Origin: Robertmurraya sp. FSL R5-0851
GTDB taxonomy: Bacteria; Bacillota; Bacilli; Bacillales; Cytobacillaceae
NCBI RefSeq assembly: GCF_038002965.1
Contig: NZ_JBBOOE010000001.1
Span: 3,701,001-3,765,000 of the forward strand
Length of the DNA stretch: 64,000 bases
Reading direction: 5' to 3'
Below the pieces are notes generated by a model. The model was not told the DNA's origin, ran no database searches, and was given only the letters and a program-made list of their open reading frames with translations. Position 1 is the first letter of the stretch, and each line of letters begins with the position of its first letter. Below are positions 46,310 to 54,449 of the stretch, in pieces. The position numbers were made by a program, and so were the translations under genes.

Positions 46310-47667
46310 ATGTTTTTCTTAATTGCTGTTTGTTGAAAAGACAAAGCCATTTTACGTTCCTTAGCTTTTGTCCATTCCGTCTTCAAGAAGAGATAAGTAA
46401 ATCCGACAGCAACCCAGATGACTCCCGCTGTTAACGTATGTTTATCAAGCAAGGTTAACAGCCAGCCTATAAAACTTGCCCCGACAAGTGGGAAAATTAG
46501 ATAAATACAAGTGTCTTTTAGGGAGCGTTTTTTCATTTTCACATAGTAATGTGCAATCACTGATAGATTCACAAATATAAATGCGGTTAAGGCACCGAAG
46601 CTTACAAACATGACAGCCGTATCTAGACTAATAAACACCGCAGACAATGAAATAAACGCAATCAAAATGATATTAGCAAAAGGTGTTTTGTATTTAGGAT
46701 GTATGCTTGTAAATATTTTTCCAGGAAGAATGGATTCCTTACCAAGTGCATATAAAAATCGGCTCACACTTGTTACAGAGGAAACACCCTGTGTAAAGGT
46801 TGCAATCATAAGAACCATAATAAATAGAGAACTCAATAAATTGCTACCAACTAATTGAACGAGATTATAGGCTGCATTATCAGGATTGGTAAAAGTAAAA
46901 TCCGGATAGGCAAGTTGAGTCAAATATGAAATTGCCGTGTACATCGTTACCGCTATGATCACAATAAGAAAGATTGCTTTTGGTATCGTCTTTTTTGCAT
47001 CGATCGTTTCTTCTGCCATCGTTGTCACTGCGTCAAAACCGAGGAAGCAAAAACAGATGAGTGCTGCGCCGGAAAAAACAGCACTTAAAGCAATATGTTC
47101 GCCGAAGAAAGGTGTTAAAGAGAAGAGTGAACCAGTACCTGTTCCACCTGCTAAAAGATCCTTTGCGACGAGAATACAAAAGATAACAATAAACCCGATT
47201 TGAACAAGTACCGACAACCCACTCACACGAGCAGCAGATTTTATACCAACGATATTAACGATGGCCAAGATGATATTCATGAAGATAATCCAAACAAAAA
47301 CAGGTATAGAAGGAAATTCTGTATGCATGAAGATACCAAATGTAAGAATTGCAATGATAGGAGAGAAAAGATAATCCAAAAGAAGAGCCCAACCAACAAG
47401 AAAGCCTGCCATGGGATGAACTGCCCTCTTCGTATACGTATAGGCAGAACCTGAGACCGGGTAAGCCTTAACCATTAAACTGTAGCTATAAGCTGTGAAA
47501 AAGATCGCAATAAATGCCGTTACATAGGCAGCCGCCATCATTCCACTTGATGCCTCATAAGCAACTCCGTATACGGTAAAGAAAATCATCGGTGTCATCC
47601 AAGCAAGTCCCATAAATACAACTTGATGCAACTTTAGTGATTTTACTAATCCTGTTCCTTTGTTCAT
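46300..47667 (-). CDS. APC-family permease of the guanidine cluster
   Basis: This 455-residue amino acid-polyamine-organocation transporter has about 12 transmembrane segments. It begins MNKGTGLVKSLKLHQVVFMG and contains the family segment SGSAYTYTKRAVHPMAGFLVG. Permeases of this group are found with urea carboxylase clusters downstream of guanidine-I riboswitches, so guanidine or a related cation is the likely substrate; the sequence alone does not prove it. It is the first gene after riboswitch 2, and its 3' end contains the TnrA-like box of the next promoter. Confidence 0.88.
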   Translation of the reverse strand: MNKGTGLVKSLKLHQVVFMGLAWMTPMIFFTVYGVAYEASSGMMAAAYVTAFIAIFFTAYSYSLMVKAYPVSGSAYTYTKRAVHPMAGFLVGWALLLDYLFSPIIAILTFGIFMHTEFPSIPVFVWIIFMNIILAIVNIVGIKSAARVSGLSVLVQIGFIVIFCILVAKDLLAGGTGTGSLFSLTPFFGEHIALSAVFSGAALICFCFLGFDAVTTMAEETIDAKKTIPKAIFLIVIIAVTMYTAISYLTQLAYPDFTFTNPDNAAYNLVQLVGSNLLSSLFIMVLMIATFTQGVSSVTSVSRFLYALGKESILPGKIFTSIHPKYKTPFANIILIAFISLSAVFISLDTAVMFVSFGALTAFIFVNLSVIAHYYVKMKKRSLKDTCIYLIFPLVGASFIGWLLTLLDKHTLTAGVIWVAVGFTYLFLKTEWTKAKERKMALSFQQTAIKKNIVR

Positions 47668-47702
47668 TCTCTAACACCTTCTTTTTTGGATTTCGTGTTA
47701 TA

Positions 47703-47860
47703 AAAAAACAAAAGCCCAGGAGAATTTTACAGAAAAATTCTCCCGGGCTTTTGTCCCTCCGTGTCTACAGTTATACTGTACGCTCTCTCTCGGACCAGAC
47801 ATTTTCCAACCGGAACCCTAGAGAGCCATTTTTGTCCCCACTAACGAGAACCTGTATGCT
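47703..47860 (-). ncRNA. Guanidine-I (ykkC) riboswitch with terminator, upstream of the permease
   Basis: The minus strand reads CTAGGGTTCCGGTTGG, then TGGTCCGAGAGAGAGCG and ACACGGAGGGACAAAAGCC, the conserved blocks of the guanidine-I class. AAAAGCCCGGGAGAATTTT pairs with AAAATTCTCCTGGGCTTTT and precedes seven T, a clear terminator. The aptamer is a diverged copy of the one at 46094-46245. Confidence 0.95.
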
Positions 47861-47871
47861 TTTATACTCTG

Positions 47872-47924
47872 AAGTATAGACGTGTAAAAGCAGGGGTTCA
47901 AGGAACATGTCAGATTATATGACA
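47872..47924 (-). promoter_or_regulatory. Inferred TnrA-dependent promoter of the permease transcript
   Basis: The box at 47908-47924 reads TGTCAGATTATATGACA (minus strand TGTCATATAATCTGACA) and matches TGTNANAWWWTMTNACA at every position. TATACT at about 47873-47878 (minus strand) provides a -10, and the distance from box centre to inferred start is about 50 bp. Nitrogen-limitation activation by TnrA, or repression by GlnR, is expected. Confidence 0.7.
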
Positions 47925-47928
47925 TAGA

Positions 47929-47958
47929 AAAAAGCTACCCAAAATACGGTAGCTTTCA
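47929..47958 (-). terminator. Intrinsic terminator after the DoxX-like gene
   Basis: AAAGCTACC and GGTAGCTTT form a stem around CAAAATAC, between the gene stop at 47974 and the riboswitch promoter. Confidence 0.7.
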
Positions 47959-47973
47959 AGGGATCCAATTTTA

Positions 47974-48966
47974 TCATCCAAAACGGTAGTAAACTAATAC
48001 AATCGTTGCTAGTACAAACAAGAAATTTAAAAATACAAAGATAAATTGATCCAGTTTGGTTTTATGCCATTTGATCGGTGGATTATAGAAAGATACCCCT
48101 TCAATGATAAAGATGATTAAAACAATATGAATCATAAAGTGACCGATAATTTCTGTAAAACCAAACAACATGGTTGTCATAATAAAGATAACCGTAACTA
48201 CAAGACCTAACACTCGGTTTAAAATACCTACCACAAGTAAATAACCTACGATAAATTCAATGAATGCAGCCATCACAATAAAAGTAGCTGGTGCAAAACC
48301 AAATGTTGGAACGTGATGGTTCACAATAATGTCCATCGACATACTTGGATACACCCATTTTTCAACGGCCACCCAGCATAGAGATAACCCTGTTCCTAAA
48401 TATAAAAATGGGAATCCTACATTTTCTAGTTTTGTTTTTCCTACAAGTAAAACTCCAATAATGGCGATATAAAAGCTGTAATCAAGCATGTAGAAAATAC
48501 CATGTTCGGCAGTAATATAAACAAATAATCCTAAAAGAATAGCTGAACCGACTTTTGTTGCTATATGATGTGGAATCAATAAGAATCCAACACTTACCCA
48601 AGCAATAATGGATACCATCTGACTTACTTGTAGTTCGGGTGCAAATAACGTTCCATTGATAATTTGTAAAATAAGAGCGATGGCAGTTCCATATTTTAGC
48701 AAATGTCTTGAATATTTTCTGAGACTTGATAATTTGCCATCCCAAACCTTAATTTGCTTCCATTCAGCAAACCTTGGAATAAGTAATGTGAGTACCCCTA
48801 AAACAACCGCGGCAAGTAGTGCTAAAGATATAAAAAACGGCGATAATATATTTTCAATGGTTTCTTTTTGCGGCGCTATATCTGTGAACCACTTCACATG
48901 TGCTTGTGCAAAATATGGGGTTAAAATAGCTCCAATTAATGTTGTAAAGAAAAAGATTTTCTTCAT
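47974..48966 (-). CDS. DoxX-like multi-pass membrane protein
   Basis: The 330-residue protein has an N-terminal signal-like helix (MKKIFFFTTLIGAILTPYFA) followed by HVKWFTDIAP and about nine transmembrane segments. The C-terminal half (VEKWVYPSMSMDIIVNHHVP, then a TFIVMAAFIEFIVGYLLVVG helix) resembles DoxX/DoxD-type proteins. The function is unknown. AAGGAGGACTAATA is located just before the ATG. It is divergent from the transglutaminase lipoprotein gene. Confidence 0.72.
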   Translation of the reverse strand: MKKIFFFTTLIGAILTPYFAQAHVKWFTDIAPQKETIENILSPFFISLALLAAVVLGVLTLLIPRFAEWKQIKVWDGKLSSLRKYSRHLLKYGTAIALILQIINGTLFAPELQVSQMVSIIAWVSVGFLLIPHHIATKVGSAILLGLFVYITAEHGIFYMLDYSFYIAIIGVLLVGKTKLENVGFPFLYLGTGLSLCWVAVEKWVYPSMSMDIIVNHHVPTFGFAPATFIVMAAFIEFIVGYLLVVGILNRVLGLVVTVIFIMTTMLFGFTEIIGHFMIHIVLIIFIIEGVSFYNPPIKWHKTKLDQFIFVFLNFLFVLATIVLVYYRFG

Positions 48967-49157
48967 TATTAGTCCTCCTTGCGAATAACACTATTAACAT
49001 ATTATTAATATACTTTACCGATGATGGTTTGGGTGATAGGAATATTGAACTTTTTGTGAATAAAATCACAATCCATAAATAAGAAGGAATACCCAGAAAC
49101 CTAACACACCTTGATAACGTAAATACCTTTGTAAATCGTCGTTTTAAAGGAGGATAT

Positions 49158-50852
49158 ATGAAAAAGAAAAATCCTGTTATTTTTATTATCATCTGTTTAC
49201 TAAGTATTATTCTTTTTGTTTCCGGATGCAGCAACTCAGAGGCAAGTCATTCTAAGGAAACTCAAAAAGAAGAAAACAAATACGATAAGCTCGTAAAAGA
49301 AAAGAACAAAGAACTCGATCTTCAGCCCATTGAGCTAACTTCATATAGCACGGAAGCAGGAGTCACATTAAAAAAACCCACTTATAAAGAATTCGCCGTC
49401 AATCAAAAAGTGATCGTAGAAGGAGCAATCGAGAAGTTTTCAGAGATCAAGTCTGACTATGTTTGGATCAAGGTTCGAGCTAATGAAGAGGGACCTGCTG
49501 GAATGGAGCAGGAATATTACGCACCGATTAAGGAAGGAAAGTTTAAGCAAGAGATTTCCCTTTTTAATGGAGAAGGCCAGTATGAAGTAAAAGTGCAGGT
49601 GCCTAGCTTAGATCGTGAAGACTATTATTATGAAACAGCATCTTTTACGGTTCATAACGTGAACCCTGACATTGAACGTGATGTTACGTATTCTCCTTTT
49701 GGTCAAGAAGCAGAAATACTACTGAATCTTGATCACGGATATGTGACGGAAAAAGAAATTTTTGCATTAAGTGGAGCTGCAGGAACATTATCCGATAACG
49801 ACACCATCATGATTAAACTAACCAAAGACTCGGATTCCTGGACTCATGTATTGCCGATTGTGGATGGTCAATTTTCCTTTGATGTCCCCCTTTTATATGG
49901 AAAAGGCATACATGAACTCGAAGTTCTAGTCCCTGATGAAGAGCGAGAAAAATATTATCAGCCAGCAACCAAAATACTTATTAATAATGAATCTGATCGA
50001 ACCATGCTACCGATTGATTTTTCAAGTACTTACCTAGAACGAGGTGTCACACTCCAGTATCCACAATTTGGCGGACTCGAATCAGATGGCCTTTTTACGA
50101 TTAAAGGAACAATTGACCCGAAAGCTTCATTTGGACCCGAAACCACACATATTTATGTGACAACGAAAAAAGGGGAAGACGAAGCACTAGACGTGATTCC
50201 TGTAGAAGATTTCTCATTTGATGATTCCTTCTACTTGCGATTTGGATCGGGAACATATGAAGTCATGCTTAGCGTCCCTGAAATCAAGGAAGAGAATAGT
50301 GATCGATTTCGATATTTCGGATTTGCCAAATTTGAGGTAGAGTCTACTTCTGAAGATAAGCGAGATTTACTACCATCACGTGGGGTTGAGTCCGATGCTC
50401 CAGAAATTAAAGAGTTAGCTGGGCAGTTAACAAACGGTTTAACCACTGACAGGGAAAAAGCAGAAGCCATTTACAAATATGTAGCAAGCAATATCTCCTA
50501 TGATGTTGAAAAGTACGAAACGAAGAACTATAACTGGGATGATAGTGCCTTAAAAACACTAGAGTTACGGAAGGGGATTTGTCAGGACTACGCTTACCTA
50601 ACCATTGCCTTATTAAGAGCGAGCAATGTAGAAGCACGATTAATTGAAGGAAATGCCTTTGGAGGATTTTGGCCACAAAAGCATGCTTGGGTTGAGGCAA
50701 AGGTTGATGGAAACTGGCTCACCATGGATCCGACCTGGGGCGCGGGTTATATCAAAGACAACGCATTCGTCGCACAGTACACAGCAGAGTACTTTGATCC
50801 AAATCCAACAGAATTTGAAAAATCTCATAAGCGTACTGGAGTATCTTATTAA
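49158..50852 (+). CDS. Transglutaminase-like lipoprotein
   Basis: This 564-residue surface protein has a lipoprotein signal (VIFIIICLLSIILFVSGC) with the lipidated Cys24. Three Ig-like repeats of about 110 residues follow (about 60-165, 180-280 and 295-395), each with a VTLKKP/VTLQYP-type start and an EVKV strand. A C-terminal transglutaminase-core domain has the papain-like triad Cys475 (KGICQDYAYL), His509 (QKHAWVEA) and Asp524 (LTMDPTWG). It may act as a protease or crosslinking enzyme on the outer face of the membrane. AAAGGAGGATAT precedes the ATG. The gene is monocistronic with a terminator after it. Confidence 0.86.
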   Translation: MKKKNPVIFIIICLLSIILFVSGCSNSEASHSKETQKEENKYDKLVKEKNKELDLQPIELTSYSTEAGVTLKKPTYKEFAVNQKVIVEGAIEKFSEIKSDYVWIKVRANEEGPAGMEQEYYAPIKEGKFKQEISLFNGEGQYEVKVQVPSLDREDYYYETASFTVHNVNPDIERDVTYSPFGQEAEILLNLDHGYVTEKEIFALSGAAGTLSDNDTIMIKLTKDSDSWTHVLPIVDGQFSFDVPLLYGKGIHELEVLVPDEEREKYYQPATKILINNESDRTMLPIDFSSTYLERGVTLQYPQFGGLESDGLFTIKGTIDPKASFGPETTHIYVTTKKGEDEALDVIPVEDFSFDDSFYLRFGSGTYEVMLSVPEIKEENSDRFRYFGFAKFEVESTSEDKRDLLPSRGVESDAPEIKELAGQLTNGLTTDREKAEAIYKYVASNISYDVEKYETKNYNWDDSALKTLELRKGICQDYAYLTIALLRASNVEARLIEGNAFGGFWPQKHAWVEAKVDGNWLTMDPTWGAGYIKDNAFVAQYTAEYFDPNPTEFEKSHKRTGVSY

Positions 50853-50855
50853 CAA

Positions 50856-50886
50856 ACAAGCACCAGAATTTTCTGGTGCTTGTTCG
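50856..50886. terminator. Intrinsic terminator between the convergent transglutaminase and VOC genes
   Basis: AAGCACCAGAA and TTCTGGTGCTT form a strong hairpin. It can serve both convergent genes. Confidence 0.75.
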
Positions 50887-50888
50887 TG

Positions 50889-51248
50889 TTACTTTCTCTC
50901 AATTAATCCTAGTCCAAGACCTACTGGATCCACTATGTAAGCAAGATAAAACTCTTCAAACTCCATCTTGTCCCTAACCACTAATGCGCCATTTGCAGTT
51001 GCTTTAGTAATTGCTTCCTCAATCGAGTCCACCTCTAATTGCAAGCGAATACCGTGAGGATAGTCATGCGGTCCCTTTGCAATTCCACCGTTTATTCCCG
51101 ATTGCTGATCTTTGGTGGTCGTGACTGTTTGATAATCCCAATGAGGCTCTGAAATCTCCCAACCAAAAACTGTAGAATAAAAACTAGCAGCCTTTTTGGG
51201 ATCCTGACTATTTAATTCGAATCCTACTAATTTTCCCACTAACTCCAC
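50889..51248 (-). CDS. VOC family (glyoxalase/bleomycin resistance-like) protein
   Basis: This 119-residue vicinal-oxygen-chelate domain protein begins VGKLVGFELNSQDPKKAASFY, with FGWEISEPHWDYQT and a second half RLQLEVDSIEEAITKA. It is a single VOC module that would dimerise to make the metal site. The specific reaction is unknown. It is a single gene next to the 52-bp repeat array. Confidence 0.8.
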   Translation of the reverse strand: MELVGKLVGFELNSQDPKKAASFYSTVFGWEISEPHWDYQTVTTTKDQQSGINGGIAKGPHDYPHGIRLQLEVDSIEEAITKATANGALVVRDKMEFEEFYLAYIVDPVGLGLGLIERK

Positions 51249-51307
51249 CCCTTTGTCATTTACTTACATTTTAATATAAATTCACCAATTATCATCAAGT
51301 TAATTTG

Positions 51308-51735
51308 GGCTAGCGTCCTTATGAAGGTCGTTTATCTAAATTTTTCTGAGCTAACGTCCTTCATCCACCTAATGAAGAACGTTTCCTTTCATATTACCTG
51401 GGCTAACGTCCTTCATCCCCTTTATGAAGAACGTTTCCTTCCATATTACCTGAGCTAACGTCCTTCATCCCCTTTATGAAGAACGTTTCCTTCCATATTA
51501 CCTGAGCTAACGTCCTTCATTCACTTTATGAAGTACGTTTCTTTCCATATTGCCTGAGCTAACGTCTTTCATTCACTTTATGAAGAACGTTTCTTTCCAT
51601 ATTGCCTGAGCTAACGTCTTTCATTCACTTTATGAAGAACGTTCCTTCCATATTACCTGAGCTAACGTCCTTCATCCCCTTTATGACGAGCGTTTCTTTC
51701 CATATTACCTGAGCTAACGTCCTTCATGCACCCTA
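51308..51735. repeat. Tandem array of 52-bp hairpin units
   Basis: Eight units start at 51348, 51400, 51452, 51504, 51556, 51608, 51659 and 51711, preceded by a degenerate unit from 51308. The period is 52 bp (one unit is 51). Each has ACGTCCTTCAT and ATGAAGAACGT as inverted arms. The array fills the gap between the VOC gene and the glycosyltransferase and supplies the latter's last codons (HEGR) and stop. Confidence 0.9.
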
Positions 51736-52922
51736 TAAAGATCGCCACCTCGAGATTTTAGGATCGTTGTACCAAAATTAGCAATCTCCCGTTGATAGAT
51801 TTGTTCAACCTTCCTTGCAAACGAGGCAGAAGAATAGTCACATACTGCTTTTTCTCTTGCATGATGACTTAATCGACGATACACCTCTTCCCGATTCAGC
51901 ATTGCATGGAGTTTTTCATCAAACTCATCAAAGCATGAGTATTGCCATCCATTTACCCCATCTGTAATCACATCATCTAAACAACTATCCTTCCGGCAAA
52001 GGGCAGGCACTCCATTGGCTAATGCCTCCACATACGTCAGTCCTTGTGTTTCACTATTTGATGCACTAACAAACACATCTCCGAGTTGGTAATAAGCAGA
52101 AATTTCCGTCGGACAGATCATTCCCACAAATATTACATGATTACGAATTCCCAATGTTTTTGCGTATTGCTCTAGGTTCTCCCGATTGGGTCCATCACCC
52201 ACAATCAGTAGGGTCACATTCTTTTGCTCTGTTTTTGATAGATAAAATAGTATTTCCTCAAGGTTCTTTTCCTTTGCTAATCGGCCAACCGATAAAAGAA
52301 CCTTATAATGTTTAGGGATACCCATCTCCATACGAAGAGTTTGCTTTTCATGGTCATCGATGGGTCTGGTTATTTTAGCTAAATTGATCCCTGTAGGCAC
52401 CACCTGAATGGGTCGAGTCACTCCATATTCGAGCAAAATGGAGCGAACTTTATTCGTAGGAGCTATCACACAGTGTGTGTGGTTTAAGACTTTTCTGGTA
52501 AAAAGTGCAACCATGGCTCTGCCCCACTTTTTGTTGGGAGAAAAATAATGCGTATAGTCCTCGTAAACCGTGTGATAGGTATGCACAATCGGAATCCTTA
52601 GTTTCCTAGCCATTTGTCGCGCCATTAAAAAGGTACTGAATTCACAGTGAGAGTGAATAATATCCGGCTGCCAGTCAACCAACTCATCAAGAAATTCTGC
52701 ATCCGTGCGCCAAGCAAATCTTGCGCCAGGGTACAACTTACCCGCTCCAAGTGAGCTAATATAAGTAACATGGTCCTGCGTATACGAACGTTTTGTCATA
52801 GATAGAGTTAGGATTCTCACCTCATGACCTAGTTCTCTTAGTTCTTTTTCAAAAGTCATAACAGACGTGACTACCCCATTTATGACAGGCGCGTAGCACT
52901 CTGTTGTTAGTAAAATTTTCAT
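51714..52922 (-). CDS. Glycosyltransferase family 4 protein
   Basis: This 402-residue GT-B glycosyltransferase starts MKILLTTECYAPVINGVVTS, a typical N-terminus for diacylglycerol and phosphatidylinositol-type glycosyltransferases. It contains IIHSHCEFSTFLMARQMAR, VVPTGINL, the nucleotide-sugar segment LLSVGRLAKEKNLEEIL and the EX7E motif SETQGLTYVEALANG. It probably transfers a sugar from UDP-glucose or a similar donor to a lipid; the donor and acceptor are inferred only from similarity. Its final codons lie in the tandem array. Confidence 0.88.
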   Translation of the reverse strand: MKILLTTECYAPVINGVVTSVMTFEKELRELGHEVRILTLSMTKRSYTQDHVTYISSLGAGKLYPGARFAWRTDAEFLDELVDWQPDIIHSHCEFSTFLMARQMARKLRIPIVHTYHTVYEDYTHYFSPNKKWGRAMVALFTRKVLNHTHCVIAPTNKVRSILLEYGVTRPIQVVPTGINLAKITRPIDDHEKQTLRMEMGIPKHYKVLLSVGRLAKEKNLEEILFYLSKTEQKNVTLLIVGDGPNRENLEQYAKTLGIRNHVIFVGMICPTEISAYYQLGDVFVSASNSETQGLTYVEALANGVPALCRKDSCLDDVITDGVNGWQYSCFDEFDEKLHAMLNREEVYRRLSHHAREKAVCDYSSASFARKVEQIYQREIANFGTTILKSRGGDLYRVHEGR

Positions 52923-52978
52923 ATTTAGCCACCTTTGCTCGTTTTTTCATACGGACAAACTTGAGTCTAAATAAAATA

Positions 52979-53024
52979 AAAAAACACCTTTCATACTATC
53001 CATTTAGTATAAAAGAGTGTTTTA
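52979..53024. terminator. Hairpin upstream of the glycosyltransferase
   Basis: AAACAC..CATACTA pairs with TAGTAT..GTGTTT. It may be a terminator for an unseen transcript or a leader element. Confidence 0.45.
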
Positions 53025-53103
53025 AACAAGACTTTGGAGAATTGTTAAATATACTTAAAGATTGTAGAACAAAAAATTATGTTACAAAAAAAATTCCTTT
53101 ACA

Positions 53104-53306
53104 CAGAGGCTCCAAGTCAAGTCCTTAAACGCATATTCTGTGGATACATATAAACAATGATAAAGGGTGCAACATATCAATGTTTTGTTGTTGATACTAT
53201 ATATAAGGTGCATATAGTTGAACGGTACGATTTGTCTTGAAAGGCTGAAGCTAAGGTTTCATCAGGCAAACGAGCCTATCATACCCATCTCTCCAAGTAA
53301 AGTCCT
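53104..53306. repeat. Fragments related to the hairpin in the IS element
   Basis: GAGGCTCCAAGTCAAG (about 53106-53121) and ACGAGCCTATCATACCC..TCTCCAAGTAAAG (about 53266-53303) resemble the right arm of the hairpin at 16578-16683. They lie in a gap of about 600 bp (52923-53530) with no gene. This points to a decayed mobile or repeat element. Confidence 0.5.
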
Positions 53307-53469
53307 ATGTTTGTATACGTTGTTGGATTATCCCATTTGGGGTGCAAAGCTAACCTTAACGCAGTTATTAATCCATATAACTAGCAGGACAAATTGTAGG
53401 CTATAATATTTTGCTATTTATTAAACGGAAAATGAATTTTGTCCAGCGTTTGAATACCTTCGTTACAAG

Positions 53470-53500
53470 AGTGATTCCCCATAAAATATGGGGATTACTA
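53470..53500 (-). terminator. Hairpin after the cupin gene
   Basis: ATTCCCCATA pairs with TATGGGGATT around AAA. It lies downstream of the minus-strand cupin stop at 53531, although the T-run is weak. Confidence 0.5.
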
Positions 53501-53530
53501 ATTTGTGTTAGGGTTATCAGTCAAAAATTA

Positions 53531-54094
53531 TTAATAGTGATTTTCTGAAGCCATGGCAATTGCCTTTGTCTCATGAACAGTACCATATGGATGTTGAGGT
53601 GGTGCATAAATGGAGTATAATTTTATTGGTTTATTACCTGTGTTCGTTAGATTATGCCATGTTCCTGCGGGTATCACGATTACATAGTCGTCATAGACAT
53701 TGGCTTGAAAATCGTATATTCCTTTATTTTTCCCCATTTGAACAAGTCCTTGACCATCTTCAATATGGAGCAACTGATCCAATGTTGGGTGGATTTCCAA
53801 TCCGATATCTTCTCCAACACCAATATTCATTAAAGTAACCTGCAAATGATTTCCCGTCCATAAAGCTATGCGGAAATTGTTATTCTTCTTGGCGGCCTGT
53901 TCAATATTAATTACAAATGGCTGCGGCCCGAAATCCTTTAATACATTGCCTCTATTATAAGGATTTTCATTATCGCCCAAATTATTTTTCCAGTTATAAT
54001 AATGGGGATTCCAGTCGTTACACCAATTATTGTCATACCGGTTATAATACATTGGATTTTGCCATTGATGGTAATAACCTAATTGTCGGTACAA
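53531..54094 (-). CDS. Cupin domain protein with Tyr/Asn-rich N-terminus
   Basis: The protein has about 187 residues. The first 50 are rich in Tyr, Asn and Trp (YYNRYDNNWCNDWNPHYY), a composition seen in spore-coat-type proteins. The rest is a cupin barrel with EIHPTLDQLLHIEDGQG carrying the first metal-binding His-Glu set and IPAGTWHNLTNTG the second His. It may bind a metal. The role is unknown, and coat association is inference from composition. AAAGGAGA lies directly before an ATG at 54100, so the in-frame TTG at 54094 has better spacing and is chosen. Confidence 0.75.
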   Translation of the reverse strand: MYRQLGYYHQWQNPMYYNRYDNNWCNDWNPHYYNWKNNLGDNENPYNRGNVLKDFGPQPFVINIEQAAKKNNNFRIALWTGNHLQVTLMNIGVGEDIGLEIHPTLDQLLHIEDGQGLVQMGKNKGIYDFQANVYDDYVIVIPAGTWHNLTNTGNKPIKLYSIYAPPQHPYGTVHETKAIAMASENHY

Positions 54095-54449
54095 ATTCAT
54101 TCTCCTTTCACAGACGTATTTATCCCTTTAATATATGTCACTTTTTTTAAAAACGTGAATTTACGCAGCAGGATTACTATATTGTAAATGTAACGATTTA
54201 TTTTTAATTAAATAACTTTTTTTTACTCAACTAGATTACCAAAAACCACTGTTTTTGTAATTACTCTGTCTATTTATCAGATGAATGATTGCTATTGGAT
54301 TCTATAATTACCAAAAGATATGTCCAAAAGTATTACCAAATACTTTTACCACAACTTTAGCCTACTGTTTGCTACTTTACTTTGCGGTCTGTAGCACGAA
54401 CCCTGTCATTACCCCAATAAACTGTTCCTAATTTTAAGTTTATTTATTA
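54095..54449. other. Intergenic region, no gene seen
   Basis: About 350 bp, AT-rich, between the cupin gene and the royal-jelly-type gene, both on the minus strand. No clear hairpin or operator was identified. Confidence 0.4.

Noticed and set aside
46116..46310. 64-codon minus-strand frame over riboswitch 1
   Set aside because: It lies within the riboswitch aptamer and terminator. The RNA features explain the conservation.
51308..51735. CRISPR array
   Set aside because: The repeats are directly adjacent with no unique spacers, and no cas genes are present.
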